From positions 130,554-194,553 of the forward strand of contig JAXHLP010000012.1 of NCBI GenBank assembly GCA_034522155.1: 64,000 nucleotides of DNA. Reading direction: 5' to 3'. Below, in pieces: positions 25,434 to 34,533 of this stretch. The translations under genes and the position numbers were made by a program. Source of the stretch: Salinilacustrithrix sp034522155 (GTDB lineage: Bacteria > Actinomycetota > Acidimicrobiia > Acidimicrobiales > Salinilacustritrichaceae). The notes beneath the pieces are model-generated. The model was not told the origin of the DNA. It made no database searches and saw nothing but the letters and a program-made list of their open reading frames with translations. The first letter of the stretch is position 1. Each line of letters starts with the position of its first letter.

Positions 25434-26534
25434 GTGGGACGGCTCCACGACCTCCACGCCGCCGGCCAGTCGCCCTGGCTCGACAACCTCCGCCGAGGCT
25501 ACCTGCGCTCGGGCGAGCTCGCCGCCTACGTCGATCGGGGCATCCGCGGCATCACCTCCAATCCGTCGATCTTCCAGAAGGCCATCGCCGACAGCGACGA
25601 CTACGACGAGCAGCTCGACCAGCTCGTCGGCGGTGGCAGCACCGTCGAGGACGCCTACTGGCAGATGGTCAGCGACGACATCAGCGAGGCGCTCGGCGTG
25701 CTGCGCCCGGTCCACGACGCCTCCGACGGCATCGACGGCTACGTCTCGGTCGAGGTCGACCCGGGTCTCGCTCGCGACACCGACGGCACCATCGTCGCGG
25801 CCCGCCAGCTCCACGAGCGGATCGACGAACCCAACCTCTTCGTCAAGATCCCGGCCACGGCCGAGGGTGTGCCCGCCATCCAGCAGATGATCCGTGAGGG
25901 CCACAGCATCAACGTGACCCTCATCTTCTCACTCGAGCGGTACGAGGCGGTGATGGAGGCCTACCTCGCCGGACTCGAGGCCCGCCTCGCCGACGGCCAC
26001 GACGATCTGTCCGACGTGCGCAGCGTGGCGTCGTTTTTCATCTCGCGTGTCGACACCGAGGTCGACAACCGGTTGGGGGCGATCGGCACCGACCACGCGC
26101 TCGCGCTCCGGGGCACGGCCGCGGTGGCACAGGGCCAGGTCGCCTACGGGCGTTTCCTCGACATCTTCGAGGGGCTGCGCTGGGACGCCCTTACCGCCGC
26201 CGGGGCCACGGTCCAGCGGCCGCTGTGGGCGTCGACGTCGACCAAGAACCCCGACTACCCCGACACGCTCTACGTCGATCAGCTCATCGGGCCCGACACC
26301 GTCAACACACTGCCCGACGCCACCGTCGACGCGTTCGACGACCACGGCACCGTGGCTCGGACCGTCGACGCCGACCTCGATGGCGCCCGGGCCGCCCTCC
26401 GATCGTTGTCAGCGACTGGCGTCGACATGGCCGACGTGGGCCGCGTGCTCGAGGTCGAGGGGGTCGCAGCGTTCGAGAAGGCCTTCGATGATCTCCTCGG
26501 CACGCTGCAGACCAAGGCCGACCACCGGTCCTGA
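25434..26534 (+). CDS. tal: Transaldolase
   Basis: Transfers dihydroxyacetone between sugar phosphates through a Schiff base. The 366-residue protein has the actinobacterial form: GIRGITSNPSIFQKAI near the start, NLFVKIPAT with the catalytic Lys, and STKNPDYPDTLYVDQLIG. The GTG at 25434, one base after the tkt stop, is chosen over an earlier start inside tkt because GGAAAGGA stands at ribosome-binding distance. It is co-translated with tkt and pgl. Confidence 0.96.
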   Translation: MGRLHDLHAAGQSPWLDNLRRGYLRSGELAAYVDRGIRGITSNPSIFQKAIADSDDYDEQLDQLVGGGSTVEDAYWQMVSDDISEALGVLRPVHDASDGIDGYVSVEVDPGLARDTDGTIVAARQLHERIDEPNLFVKIPATAEGVPAIQQMIREGHSINVTLIFSLERYEAVMEAYLAGLEARLADGHDDLSDVRSVASFFISRVDTEVDNRLGAIGTDHALALRGTAAVAQGQVAYGRFLDIFEGLRWDALTAAGATVQRPLWASTSTKNPDYPDTLYVDQLIGPDTVNTLPDATVDAFDDHGTVARTVDADLDGARAALRSLSATGVDMADVGRVLEVEGVAAFEKAFDDLLGTLQTKADHRS

Positions 26535-26536
26535 CC

Positions 26537-27208
26537 ATGCATGGCGAGCTTCGCGTCGTCGACGACGTCGCTCCCGCGTTCAGCGAGGTCGTCGCCGAGG
26601 CCTGGCACGCGCGGCCAGGCCGGGGCTTCTCCATCGCGCTCTCGGGCGGCGAGACGGCCCGGCGCTGCTACGAGCACCTCGCCACCTGGGACGAGTCGCC
26701 GATCGACTGGATGGCGACCGAGGTGTACTGGGGCGACGAACGTCGTGTTCCACTCGACCACCCGGACTCCAACTACCGGCTCGCGGCCGAATCGCTGCTC
26801 CAGCAGGTCGCGGGGGTGCATGCGCTGTTTCCGATGCGGTCCGAGGCCGGCGCCGACGCCTACCAGATGCAGCTGTCGACGATCGGTGCGCTCGACGTGG
26901 TCCACCTCGGCCTCGGCGCTGACGGTCACACGGCCAGCCTGTTCCCCGACTCCCCGGCCCTCGACGCCGATCCCGGACGCCTGGTGAGCACCAACGACGA
27001 CCCCCATGGCGTGCATCCCCATCCGCGCCTCACGCTGACCTACGCCGGCATCGCGCGCGGTCGTACCGTGGTGGTCACCGTGGCCGGCGCCGACAAGGCC
27101 TCGGCCTTCGATGCGGTCCGGCGAGGTGCCGACGTCCCTGCCGCTCGGCTCCGGGCCGAGCACCTGGTGTGGATCGTCGACCGCCAGGCAGCCGACGAGG
27201 CGGATTGA
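26537..27208 (+). CDS. pgl: 6-phosphogluconolactonase
   Basis: Hydrolyses 6-phosphogluconolactone in the oxidative pentose phosphate branch. The 223 residues carry the family motifs SIALSGGETARRCYEHL, WGDERRVPLDHPDSNYRLA, and GLGADGHTASLFP (catalytic His). It lies two bases after tal. A final Asp-rich tail DRQAADEAD ends the protein. Its presence with tkt and tal implies that glucose-6-phosphate dehydrogenase is encoded elsewhere. Confidence 0.95.
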   Translation: MHGELRVVDDVAPAFSEVVAEAWHARPGRGFSIALSGGETARRCYEHLATWDESPIDWMATEVYWGDERRVPLDHPDSNYRLAAESLLQQVAGVHALFPMRSEAGADAYQMQLSTIGALDVVHLGLGADGHTASLFPDSPALDADPGRLVSTNDDPHGVHPHPRLTLTYAGIARGRTVVVTVAGADKASAFDAVRRGADVPAARLRAEHLVWIVDRQAADEAD

Positions 27209-27301
27209 GCGTCTGCCAGTCGAGGATGACCGTGTCCCCTGTGACTCCTGACCGCGCTCGATATCCCACGCATCCCGGCTCGGTTTCCTAACCTGGTCGA
27301 C

Positions 27302-28861
27302 ATGGAACCCTCCCGGCCGCTGCCGTCGGCGGCGGTGCCGGTGCTCCGACGGACCGCCCGAGACGTGCGCATGCATCTCCTGGGTCGCCTGTCGCTGATC
27401 CACGCCGCGGGTGCGTTCATGGTGTTCAGCTACCTCCAGCAGCTGTATCCGGCCTCGAGCGCCTTCGACACGCCCTGGCTCAACGACCTCGTGCTCCTTG
27501 TCGGTACCGAGGTGATCCTGGCGCCGATCGCCTGGCTGTGGTTCCTCAAGAAGTTCGGGACTTCGGGGCGGTGGGCGCTCGACGGGCGCACCCCCACCGT
27601 CGCCGAACGGGAGCGCATCCTCGACGAACCCTGGCGCATGGCCGCCCGGCCCTTCCTGCTCTGGGCCGGTTCCGCCACGGTGATCTGCACGGTCGTCGCG
27701 GTTCGCAGCGAGTACGCGGCCCGCCAGGTTCTCGAGATCGGCCAGATCATGCTCATCGGCGGTCTCGGGGTGTGCGCCATCTCCTACCTGGTCGTCGAGC
27801 AGACCTACCGGCCCCTCTTCGCGTTCGCCCTCGCCGGCGAGGCCCCGCCTCGCCCCGCCTCGCTCGGCATCCGCCCCCGGCTGATGCTGGCGTGGGCGGT
27901 CAGCTCGGGCGTCCCGTTGCTCGGTCTCGCCACCGCACCGCTCCGCGACTCGGGGCGGTCGCTCGCCGCCATCAGCGTGCTCGCGCTCCTCGGCATCGTG
28001 GGCGGCATCTTCTCGGTCCTGGTCGCGTCCAACTCCATCGCCGAGCCGCTCGACGAGGTCCGCCGGGCACTCGGTCGCGTGGCCGGCGGCGACCTGCAGT
28101 CCGACCTGTCGGTCGACGACGGCGGCGAGGTCGGTCAGGTGCAGGCCGGATTCAACCGGATGGTGGCCGGTCTGCGCGAGCGCGCCGAGCTGCATGACCT
28201 GTTCAGCAAGCACGTCGGCCACGAAGTGGCGGCCCAGGCGCTGGAGCACGGGACCGGGCTGGGTGGCGAGTCCCGCCGCGCTTCGGTCGTGTTCGTCGAC
28301 CTCATCGGCTCCACCGCCATGTCCGAGGTCCTGCCTCCCGGCGAGGTGGTCAGCACGCTCAACGCCTTCTTCCAGGGCGTGGTCGACACCGTCCAGGCCG
28401 AGGGTGGCTGGGTGAACAAGTTCGAGGGCGACGGGGCCTTGTGCGTGTTCGGCGCACCGGGGTTCCAACCCGACCACGAGGCCCGCGCCCTGCGCGCCGC
28501 GCGCGCCCTGCACGACCGCATGCAGCAGTTGGCCGACGAGCACCCCGGCCTCGACGCGGGCATCGGTGTCTCGTCGGGGACCGTCGTCGCCGGCAACGTC
28601 GGCACCGAGGAGCGCTACGAGTACACGGTGATCGGCCGGGCCGTCAACGAGGCCTCCCGGCTCACCGACCTGGCCAAGCAGCGTCCCGGACGTGTTCTGG
28701 CATCGTCGAACGCAGTACGCGCCGCCGGTCCCGAGCAGGCCGAGTGGGTCGACCGCGGCAGTGTCGGCCTGCGCGGCCAGCAGGCCCCCACGCTCGTCTT
28801 CGAGCCGACAGCCGTGGGCACCTCGTCCCGCTCCCCCACCCACCCGGCCCGGGCCAACTGA
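27302..28861 (+). CDS. Membrane adenylate/guanylate cyclase with HAMP domain
   Basis: A 519-residue class III cyclase. Six hydrophobic segments occur between about residues 30 and 245, followed by a HAMP linker (NSIAEPLDEVRRALGRVAGGDLQSDL) and the catalytic domain (about 322-500). Metal-binding aspartates are in VFVDLIGST (Asp333) and KFEGDGALCVFG (Asp377); the transition-state region reads GRAVNEASRL. The substrate is probably ATP, but the purine-selecting residues were not checked. The membrane part may sense an unknown signal. TAACCT (27289-27294) seven bases upstream suggests a leaderless transcript. Confidence 0.9.
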   Translation: MEPSRPLPSAAVPVLRRTARDVRMHLLGRLSLIHAAGAFMVFSYLQQLYPASSAFDTPWLNDLVLLVGTEVILAPIAWLWFLKKFGTSGRWALDGRTPTVAERERILDEPWRMAARPFLLWAGSATVICTVVAVRSEYAARQVLEIGQIMLIGGLGVCAISYLVVEQTYRPLFAFALAGEAPPRPASLGIRPRLMLAWAVSSGVPLLGLATAPLRDSGRSLAAISVLALLGIVGGIFSVLVASNSIAEPLDEVRRALGRVAGGDLQSDLSVDDGGEVGQVQAGFNRMVAGLRERAELHDLFSKHVGHEVAAQALEHGTGLGGESRRASVVFVDLIGSTAMSEVLPPGEVVSTLNAFFQGVVDTVQAEGGWVNKFEGDGALCVFGAPGFQPDHEARALRAARALHDRMQQLADEHPGLDAGIGVSSGTVVAGNVGTEERYEYTVIGRAVNEASRLTDLAKQRPGRVLASSNAVRAAGPEQAEWVDRGSVGLRGQQAPTLVFEPTAVGTSSRSPTHPARAN

Positions 28862-28935
28862 GGACGACGCGGACGCCAGGTCCGGCCCGTGATGCTGGGC
28901 TGGTCGTGGAGGATGGCCCGGGTAGGGTCCCCGCC

Positions 28936-31227
28936 ATGGTAGATGCCGCCCCCGCTCCGGCCCTGCTCGACCTCCCCCTCGACGAGCTCCGAGCTCGTGC
29001 CCGAGCGATCCGCGATGCGAACACCGGCCAACGGGTCACCTACTCGCCCAAGGTGTTCATCCCCCTCACGATGCTGTGTCGCGACAAGTGCGGGTACTGC
29101 ACCTTCGCCCAGCCCCCCGCCCGGCTCGAGTCGCCATACCTCACGCCCGACGAGGTGCTCGCCATCGCTCGGCGCGGCGAGGAGACCGGGTGCCACGAGG
29201 CGCTGTTCACCCTCGGCGAGCGCCCCGAGGAGCGGTACCCGGCCGCCGCGGAGTGGCTGGAGGCCAACGGCTACGAGTCGACCGTCGACTACCTGGCGGC
29301 CATGTGCCAGCTCGTGCTCGACGAGACCGGCCTGCTCCCCCACGCCAACGCCGGCGCCCTGTACCCCGACGAGCTGGCACGGCTGCGCGCGGTCTCACCG
29401 TCGCAGGGGATGATGCTCGAGACCCTCCGCGACGACCTCGACTGCCATCTCGGGTCGCCCGACAAGACCCCCGAGCGCCGTCTCGCCACGCTCGAGGCTG
29501 CCGGCGAGCTGGGGATCCCGTTCACGACCGGCATCCTCGTCGGCATCGGCGAGGAGCCGATCGACCGCGTGCAGGCGCTGGAAGCCATTGCCGCCAGCCA
29601 CCGTCGCCACGGACACGTGCAGGAGGTCATCGTCCAGAACTTCCTGCCCAAGCCGGGTACGGGGATGCACCGCGCCCCGGCGTGTCCTCACGACGACTTC
29701 GTGCAGGCCATCGCGCTCGCCCGGCTCATCCAGCCGCCCGAGGTCCACGTGCAGGCGCCGCCCAACCTGTCCGACGACTTCGGGGTGCTGCTCGATGCCG
29801 GGATCGACGACTGGGGTGGCATCTCGCCGGTCACCGCCGATCACGTGAACCCCGAGCGCCCCTGGCCGGCGCTCGACCGCCTCGCCGAGGTCACCGAGGC
29901 CCGGGGGTTCGCGCTGGCGCCTCGGCTCACCGTGTACCCCGAGTTCGCCCGCGCGGCCGCACAGCCCGCCGGAAGCACGGAGCGCAGCTTCATCGACGAG
30001 GCCGTGCGATTCCCGGTCCTGAACCGTGCCGACGCCGAGGGTCTCGGACGCGACGACCACTGGTACTCGGGCCACGCGGACGCCCCACCCACCCTCGTTC
30101 CGGGCCGGCCCGCCGCCGGCGGTGCCGTGGGCGAGGTGCTCGCCGGCGCGCTCCTCGGCCAGGAGCTCGGCGTCGACGAGATCACCACGCTGTTCGGCGC
30201 CCGCGGCCCCGAGGTCGCCGCCGTGACCGAGGTGGCCGACGACTTCCGGCGCACCGACGTCGGCGACGTGGTCACCTACGTCCAGAACCGCAACATCAAC
30301 TACACCAACGTCTGCACGTTCAAGTGCCGGTTCTGCGGTTTCTCCAAGGGACCGCTGTCGCTCAATCTCCGCGGCAGCCCGTACCTGCTCACCCTCGACG
30401 ACATCGCCGACCGGGTCCGCGAGGCCCGCGACCTCGGCGCCACCGAGGTCTGCCTGCAGGGCGGCATCCATCCCGACTTCGACGGCGACTACTACATCGA
30501 CGTCACCCGGGCCGTGAAGGAGGCCGTGCCCGACATCCACGTGCACGGGTTCACCGCCCTCGAGGTCACCGAGGGCGCCCGGCGCCTCGACGAGCCCCTG
30601 GCCGACTACCTGCGACGCCTGATGGACGCCGGCCTCAAGACCCTGCCCGGCACCGCGGCCGAGATCCTCGACGACGAGATGCGGGCTCTGCTGTGCCCCG
30701 ACAAGATCAACACCGACGAGTGGCTCGAGGCCCACCGCACCGCCCACGCTCTCGGGCTGCAGTCCAACGTGACGATCATGTACGGCGCCATCGAGAACCC
30801 GGTGCACTGGGCCCGCCACATCGTCCGCACCCGCGAGCTGCAGAAGGACACGGGCGGGTTCACCGAGTTCGTGCCCCTCCCCTTCGTCCACATGGCCGCT
30901 CCCATGTACCTGCAGCGCAAGGCCCGCCGGGGCCCGACCTTCCGCGAGGCCCTGCTCATGCACGCCGTCGGACGCATCGCCTACCGCGGTGCCATCGACA
31001 ACATTCAGGTGTCCTGGGTGAAGATGGGCCGATCGGGCGTCACCCAGTGTCTGCAGGCGGGGGTCAACGACCTCGGCGGCACGCTCATGGACGAGAACAT
31101 CTCCCGGGCCGCCGGGGCCACCCACGGGCAGATGATGCAGGCCGACGACTTCCGCTCGATCGTCGAGCCACTCGGTCGCCGCCTCGAGGAGCGGACGACG
31201 CTCTACGCCAGGCCTGCGCCCGCTTGA
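28936..31227 (+). CDS. fbiC: FO synthase (fused CofG/CofH, FbiC)
   Basis: Makes the deazaflavin core FO of coenzyme F420 from tyrosine and a ribityl uracil compound, using two radical-SAM halves. The 763-residue protein has a CofG-like half with CRDKCGYC (Cys48, Cys52, Cys55) and a CofH-like half with CTFKCRFC (Cys460, Cys464, Cys467). The fused form is typical of actinobacteria. TAGGGT (28923-28928) lies seven bases before the ATG. Four bases after the stop comes a LOG-family gene, then acyl-CoA dehydrogenase-type and nitroreductase genes, some of which could use F420 or flavin. Confidence 0.96.
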   Translation: MVDAAPAPALLDLPLDELRARARAIRDANTGQRVTYSPKVFIPLTMLCRDKCGYCTFAQPPARLESPYLTPDEVLAIARRGEETGCHEALFTLGERPEERYPAAAEWLEANGYESTVDYLAAMCQLVLDETGLLPHANAGALYPDELARLRAVSPSQGMMLETLRDDLDCHLGSPDKTPERRLATLEAAGELGIPFTTGILVGIGEEPIDRVQALEAIAASHRRHGHVQEVIVQNFLPKPGTGMHRAPACPHDDFVQAIALARLIQPPEVHVQAPPNLSDDFGVLLDAGIDDWGGISPVTADHVNPERPWPALDRLAEVTEARGFALAPRLTVYPEFARAAAQPAGSTERSFIDEAVRFPVLNRADAEGLGRDDHWYSGHADAPPTLVPGRPAAGGAVGEVLAGALLGQELGVDEITTLFGARGPEVAAVTEVADDFRRTDVGDVVTYVQNRNINYTNVCTFKCRFCGFSKGPLSLNLRGSPYLLTLDDIADRVREARDLGATEVCLQGGIHPDFDGDYYIDVTRAVKEAVPDIHVHGFTALEVTEGARRLDEPLADYLRRLMDAGLKTLPGTAAEILDDEMRALLCPDKINTDEWLEAHRTAHALGLQSNVTIMYGAIENPVHWARHIVRTRELQKDTGGFTEFVPLPFVHMAAPMYLQRKARRGPTFREALLMHAVGRIAYRGAIDNIQVSWVKMGRSGVTQCLQAGVNDLGGTLMDENISRAAGATHGQMMQADDFRSIVEPLGRRLEERTTLYARPAPA

Positions 31228-31231
31228 ACGC

Positions 31232-32260
31232 ATGAACCAACCTCCCTCCGGCGCGGTCTCCCGGGCCCGGCTCGACGAGTTGCTCGACCTCGCCGGCGCC
31301 ACCGCGAATCGCGACCTGCTCGTCGACATCCTGCGATCTGCGCTCGGGCTGGCGGGCGACGACGTCGACCGTCTCGACCTCAAGATCGCCGCCTCGTCCC
31401 TCCGGGAGATGCGATCCGCCTTCATCACCTTCCGGCCCTACGAGGACCACAAGAAGGTGACGATGTTCGGTTCGGCGCGGACCCAACCCCACGATCCCCT
31501 CTACGAGCAGGCCCGTCGCCTCGCCGCCGACCTGGCCGCCCAGGATTGGATGGTGATCACCGGTGCCGGTCCGGGGATCATGGCGGCCGGGATCGAAGGG
31601 GCCGGACGGGAGAACGCCTTCGGGGTGACCATCCGGCTGCCGTTCGAGGAGGCAGCCAACGAGTTCATCCATGGCGACGACAAGCTCGTCGCCATGAAGT
31701 ACTTCTTCACCCGCAAGCTCATGCTCGTGAAGGAGTCGGCAGGATTCGTGGCCCTCCCCGGTGGATTCGGCACCCAGGACGAGACCTTCGAGCTGTTCAC
31801 CCTGCAACAGACCGGGAAGTCGGTCCCGGCGCCGGTCGTGCTCCTCGACATCCCCGGCGGGACGTACTGGCACTCGTGGCTGCGGTTCGTGAAAGACGAA
31901 CTGATCGCCGGTGGACTCGTCAGCCCGGGCGACCTCGACCTGTTCCTGATCACCGACGACGTCGACGAGGCCTGCGAGGAGATCGTGGGCTTCTACGCCA
32001 ACTACCACTCGATCCGCTGGGTCGGCGACCACCTCGTCCTGCGCATGCAGACCGGCCCCGACGAGACCCAACTCGCCGCGCTCAACGAGGCGCACCGCCA
32101 CCTGCTGACCCACGGTGAGATCGAGGTGACCGAGCCCTCGGACGCCGAGCGGTCCGATCGCGACCAGCTCGAACTGGCCCGGATCGCGATGCCCTTCGAC
32201 AAGTACCGCCAGAGCGACATCCACGGCATCATCCGAGACGTCAACCGGTGGGTGCGGTGA
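31232..32260 (+). CDS. LOG-family protein (TIGR00730)
   Basis: A 342-residue Rossmann-like protein. The family pattern is visible: TMFGSARTQ, TGAGPGIMAAGIEGA, and PGGFGTQDE (the PGGxGTxxE motif of cytokinin riboside monophosphate phosphoribohydrolases). It is longer than the plant-type LOG enzymes, with an extra N-terminal helical part and a C-terminal extension. Bacterial members can cleave nucleoside monophosphates; its true substrate is open. It is in the fbiC operon and overlaps the next gene by 4 bases (GTGA). Confidence 0.87.
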   Translation: MNQPPSGAVSRARLDELLDLAGATANRDLLVDILRSALGLAGDDVDRLDLKIAASSLREMRSAFITFRPYEDHKKVTMFGSARTQPHDPLYEQARRLAADLAAQDWMVITGAGPGIMAAGIEGAGRENAFGVTIRLPFEEAANEFIHGDDKLVAMKYFFTRKLMLVKESAGFVALPGGFGTQDETFELFTLQQTGKSVPAPVVLLDIPGGTYWHSWLRFVKDELIAGGLVSPGDLDLFLITDDVDEACEEIVGFYANYHSIRWVGDHLVLRMQTGPDETQLAALNEAHRHLLTHGEIEVTEPSDAERSDRDQLELARIAMPFDKYRQSDIHGIIRDVNRWVR

Positions 32261-33405
32261 GGGCGGCGACCAGCCTCACCACCCTCGGCGAGCGCGCTGA
32301 CGAGCTGGCGCACGAAACGGAATCGTTGCGCCGTCTCCCCGACGAGTTGGCCGCCGGGCTGCGTGAGCTCGGCCTCGGCCGTGCCATGGCACCCGCCGAG
32401 GTCGGCGGCGGCGAGCATCCGGTGGCCGAGGTGGTCGACGTGATCGAACGCCTCGCCTACCACGACGGCGCCACCGCCTGGTGCGCCATGATCGCCGCCA
32501 CGACCTCCCTGGTCGGCGGGTACCTGCCGGCCGACTGGGCCGAGGCCGTCTATGGCCCCCTCGATGCCCACACCGGTGGGTTCGCGGCGCCGGTCGGGCG
32601 CGGCCGGATCAGTGACGACGGCCTGGTGGTCACCGGTCGCTGGCAGTGGGGGTCGGGCACCCACCACTGCACCTGGATCGGCGGCGGGACGCTCGTGGTC
32701 GATGACGCCGGCGAACCGGCAGCGCTGCCCGACGGGGCCGTCGCCCCGTTCGTGCTCTTCCCGGCCGACGAGGTCGAGCTCCACGACACCTGGCATGTGG
32801 CCGGCCTGAAGGGCACCGGCTCGGTGGACTACACGGTCACCGAGGCGGTCGTTCCGCCGGGTCGTTGGGTCCAGCTCGGGGCGCCGCCCGTTGTCGACCG
32901 ACCCCTCTATCGCTTCAGCTTCATGGGTGCCCTCGCCGTGGGCGTCGCCGCCGTCGGGCTCGGGCTGGCCCGGCGCGCCGCCGACGAGCTCATCGATCTC
33001 GCCGGCGGCAAACGGCCCCAGGGATCGTCACGGACCTTGGCCGAGCGGCCCGTCGTCCAGGCCGCGCTCGCCGAGGCCGAGGCCGGCCGACGCGCCGCCC
33101 GTCTCCTCCTCGATCGGGCCGTGGCCGATGCCACCCATCTGGCCGCTGGCGCGGCCGACCTCGACGAGGTCTCGGTTCGCGTCGACCTCCGGCGTGCCGC
33201 GAGCCACGCGATGCGGGTCGCGGCCGACGCGGTCGACACCTGCTACACCGCAGGCGGAGGCGCAGCGGTCTACGACAGATCACCGCTGCAGCGGGTCTTC
33301 CGCGACGTCCATGTCGCCACCCAGCACGCCATGGTCGCACCGCGCACCATGGAGGTCGTCGGTCGGGCCGACCTCGGGCTGCCGACCGACACGAGCCAGC
33401 TGTGA
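32257..33405 (+). CDS. Acyl-CoA dehydrogenase-like / flavin-dependent hydroxylase-type protein
   Basis: A 382-residue member of the acyl-CoA dehydrogenase fold. The N-terminal half has LGRAMAPAEVGGGEHPVAEVVDVIERLAYHDG; the middle has WHVAGLKGTGSVDYTVTEAVVPP, a pattern shared with two-component flavin monooxygenases such as HsaA. The C-terminus has DVHVATQHAMVAPRTMEVVGR. It is too divergent for a substrate call; it may use reduced flavin instead of oxidising an acyl-CoA. The start at 32257 overlaps the LOG stop (GTGA); an in-frame GTG at 32248 would add three residues. It overlaps the next gene by GTGA as well. Confidence 0.8.
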   Translation: MRAATSLTTLGERADELAHETESLRRLPDELAAGLRELGLGRAMAPAEVGGGEHPVAEVVDVIERLAYHDGATAWCAMIAATTSLVGGYLPADWAEAVYGPLDAHTGGFAAPVGRGRISDDGLVVTGRWQWGSGTHHCTWIGGGTLVVDDAGEPAALPDGAVAPFVLFPADEVELHDTWHVAGLKGTGSVDYTVTEAVVPPGRWVQLGAPPVVDRPLYRFSFMGALAVGVAAVGLGLARRAADELIDLAGGKRPQGSSRTLAERPVVQAALAEAEAGRRAARLLLDRAVADATHLAAGAADLDEVSVRVDLRRAASHAMRVAADAVDTCYTAGGGAAVYDRSPLQRVFRDVHVATQHAMVAPRTMEVVGRADLGLPTDTSQL

Positions 33406-34532
33406 GCCCGTCCGAACGGCCAGTGGCGCCACTGGATTCGGCCGAGAGCATCCACGCCTGGCTCGAGGCGCATCCCGAGCCCTCGAGCGACGAGTTGGCT
33501 CGTGCGGGTCTCGTGGCCCCGCACTACCCGCCCCCGTGGGGTCTCGGCGCCGACCCCGACCTCCAGCTCGCCGTCGACCGGGCCCTGGCCGACGCCGGCG
33601 TGGCCGTGCCCGACAATCCCATCGGCATCGGCTGGGCCGGGCCGACACTGGTGGCCGCCGGGACCGTCGAGCAGCAGCGGCGCTGGATTCCCCGCCTCCT
33701 CTCGGGCGAGGATTTCTGGTGCCAGTTGTTCTCCGAGCCCGAGGCCGGCTCCGATCTGGCCGCACTGAAGACCACGGCCGTCCGCGACGGCGACCACTAC
33801 GTGGTCGACGGACAGAAGATGTGGTCGACCTGGGCCGAGCGGGCGGCGTACGGGATCCTCCTCGCCCGCACCGACTTGAATGCCCCCAAGCACCGGGGCA
33901 TCTCCTACTTCGTCCTCGACATGAGCTCGCCCGGGATCGACGTCCGTCCGCTCACGGAGATGACCGGCCAGTCGCACTTCAGCGAGGTGTTCCTCACCCG
34001 CGTGCGGGTGCCGATGGACCATCGGATCGGCGAGGAGGGCGACGGGTGGCGCCTGGCCAAGGTCACGCTGGGGAACGAACGCGTGTCCCTGTCCGAGGGC
34101 GGCGTGTGCTGGGGCATGGGCCCCACCAGCGCCGAGGCGTTCACGATGTTGGCGGCCGACGGTGTGGCCGATCCCGTCCAGCGCCAGGAGGCGGCCCGAC
34201 TCTGGATCCAGAGCCGAATCCTCGAGCTGCTCGGCGACCGTGTGGTCGAGGCGGTGCAACGGGGCGAAGACCCCAACCCGATCGCCTCGCTCAAGAAGCG
34301 CCTGGCCGACGTCCACGGGCAGGAACTGCTGTCCCTGGTCAAGGACCGGCGGGGCGCCTACGGGATGCTCGGGGTACAGGATCACCGGGCCGAGGAGCGC
34401 GACGTGTGGCACTGGGCCTACCTGTTCAGCCGGGCATTGACCATCGGCGGAGGCACGACCGAGGTGCTCTCCAGCGTCATCGCCGAGCAGATGCTCGGAC
34501 TGCCGCGCGAACCCCGACTCCGAGGGAGCTGA
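33402..34532 (+). CDS. Acyl-CoA dehydrogenase
   Basis: A 376-residue flavoprotein. Family motifs: FWCQLFSEPEAGSDLA (FAD-binding), GDHYVVDGQKMWSTWAERA, and RALTIGGGTTEVLSSVIAEQMLGLPR at the C-terminus. In FadE-type enzymes the catalytic Glu lies in a Gly-rich loop near the end; here the loop is IGGGTTEV with Glu. The GTG start overlaps the upstream gene (GTGA), which implies a matched amount of the two flavoproteins. Many actinobacterial FadE enzymes form heterotetramers of two different subunits; the pair could be such a complex, but this is inference. Confidence 0.88.
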   Translation: MSPSERPVAPLDSAESIHAWLEAHPEPSSDELARAGLVAPHYPPPWGLGADPDLQLAVDRALADAGVAVPDNPIGIGWAGPTLVAAGTVEQQRRWIPRLLSGEDFWCQLFSEPEAGSDLAALKTTAVRDGDHYVVDGQKMWSTWAERAAYGILLARTDLNAPKHRGISYFVLDMSSPGIDVRPLTEMTGQSHFSEVFLTRVRVPMDHRIGEEGDGWRLAKVTLGNERVSLSEGGVCWGMGPTSAEAFTMLAADGVADPVQRQEAARLWIQSRILELLGDRVVEAVQRGEDPNPIASLKKRLADVHGQELLSLVKDRRGAYGMLGVQDHRAEERDVWHWAYLFSRALTIGGGTTEVLSSVIAEQMLGLPREPRLRGS

Positions 34533-34533
34533 C

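Noticed and set aside
22178..25486. An 1102-codon frame on the minus strand opposite the FIST and transketolase genes
   Set aside because: It opposes clearly conserved genes in the other strand and has no recognisable domain.
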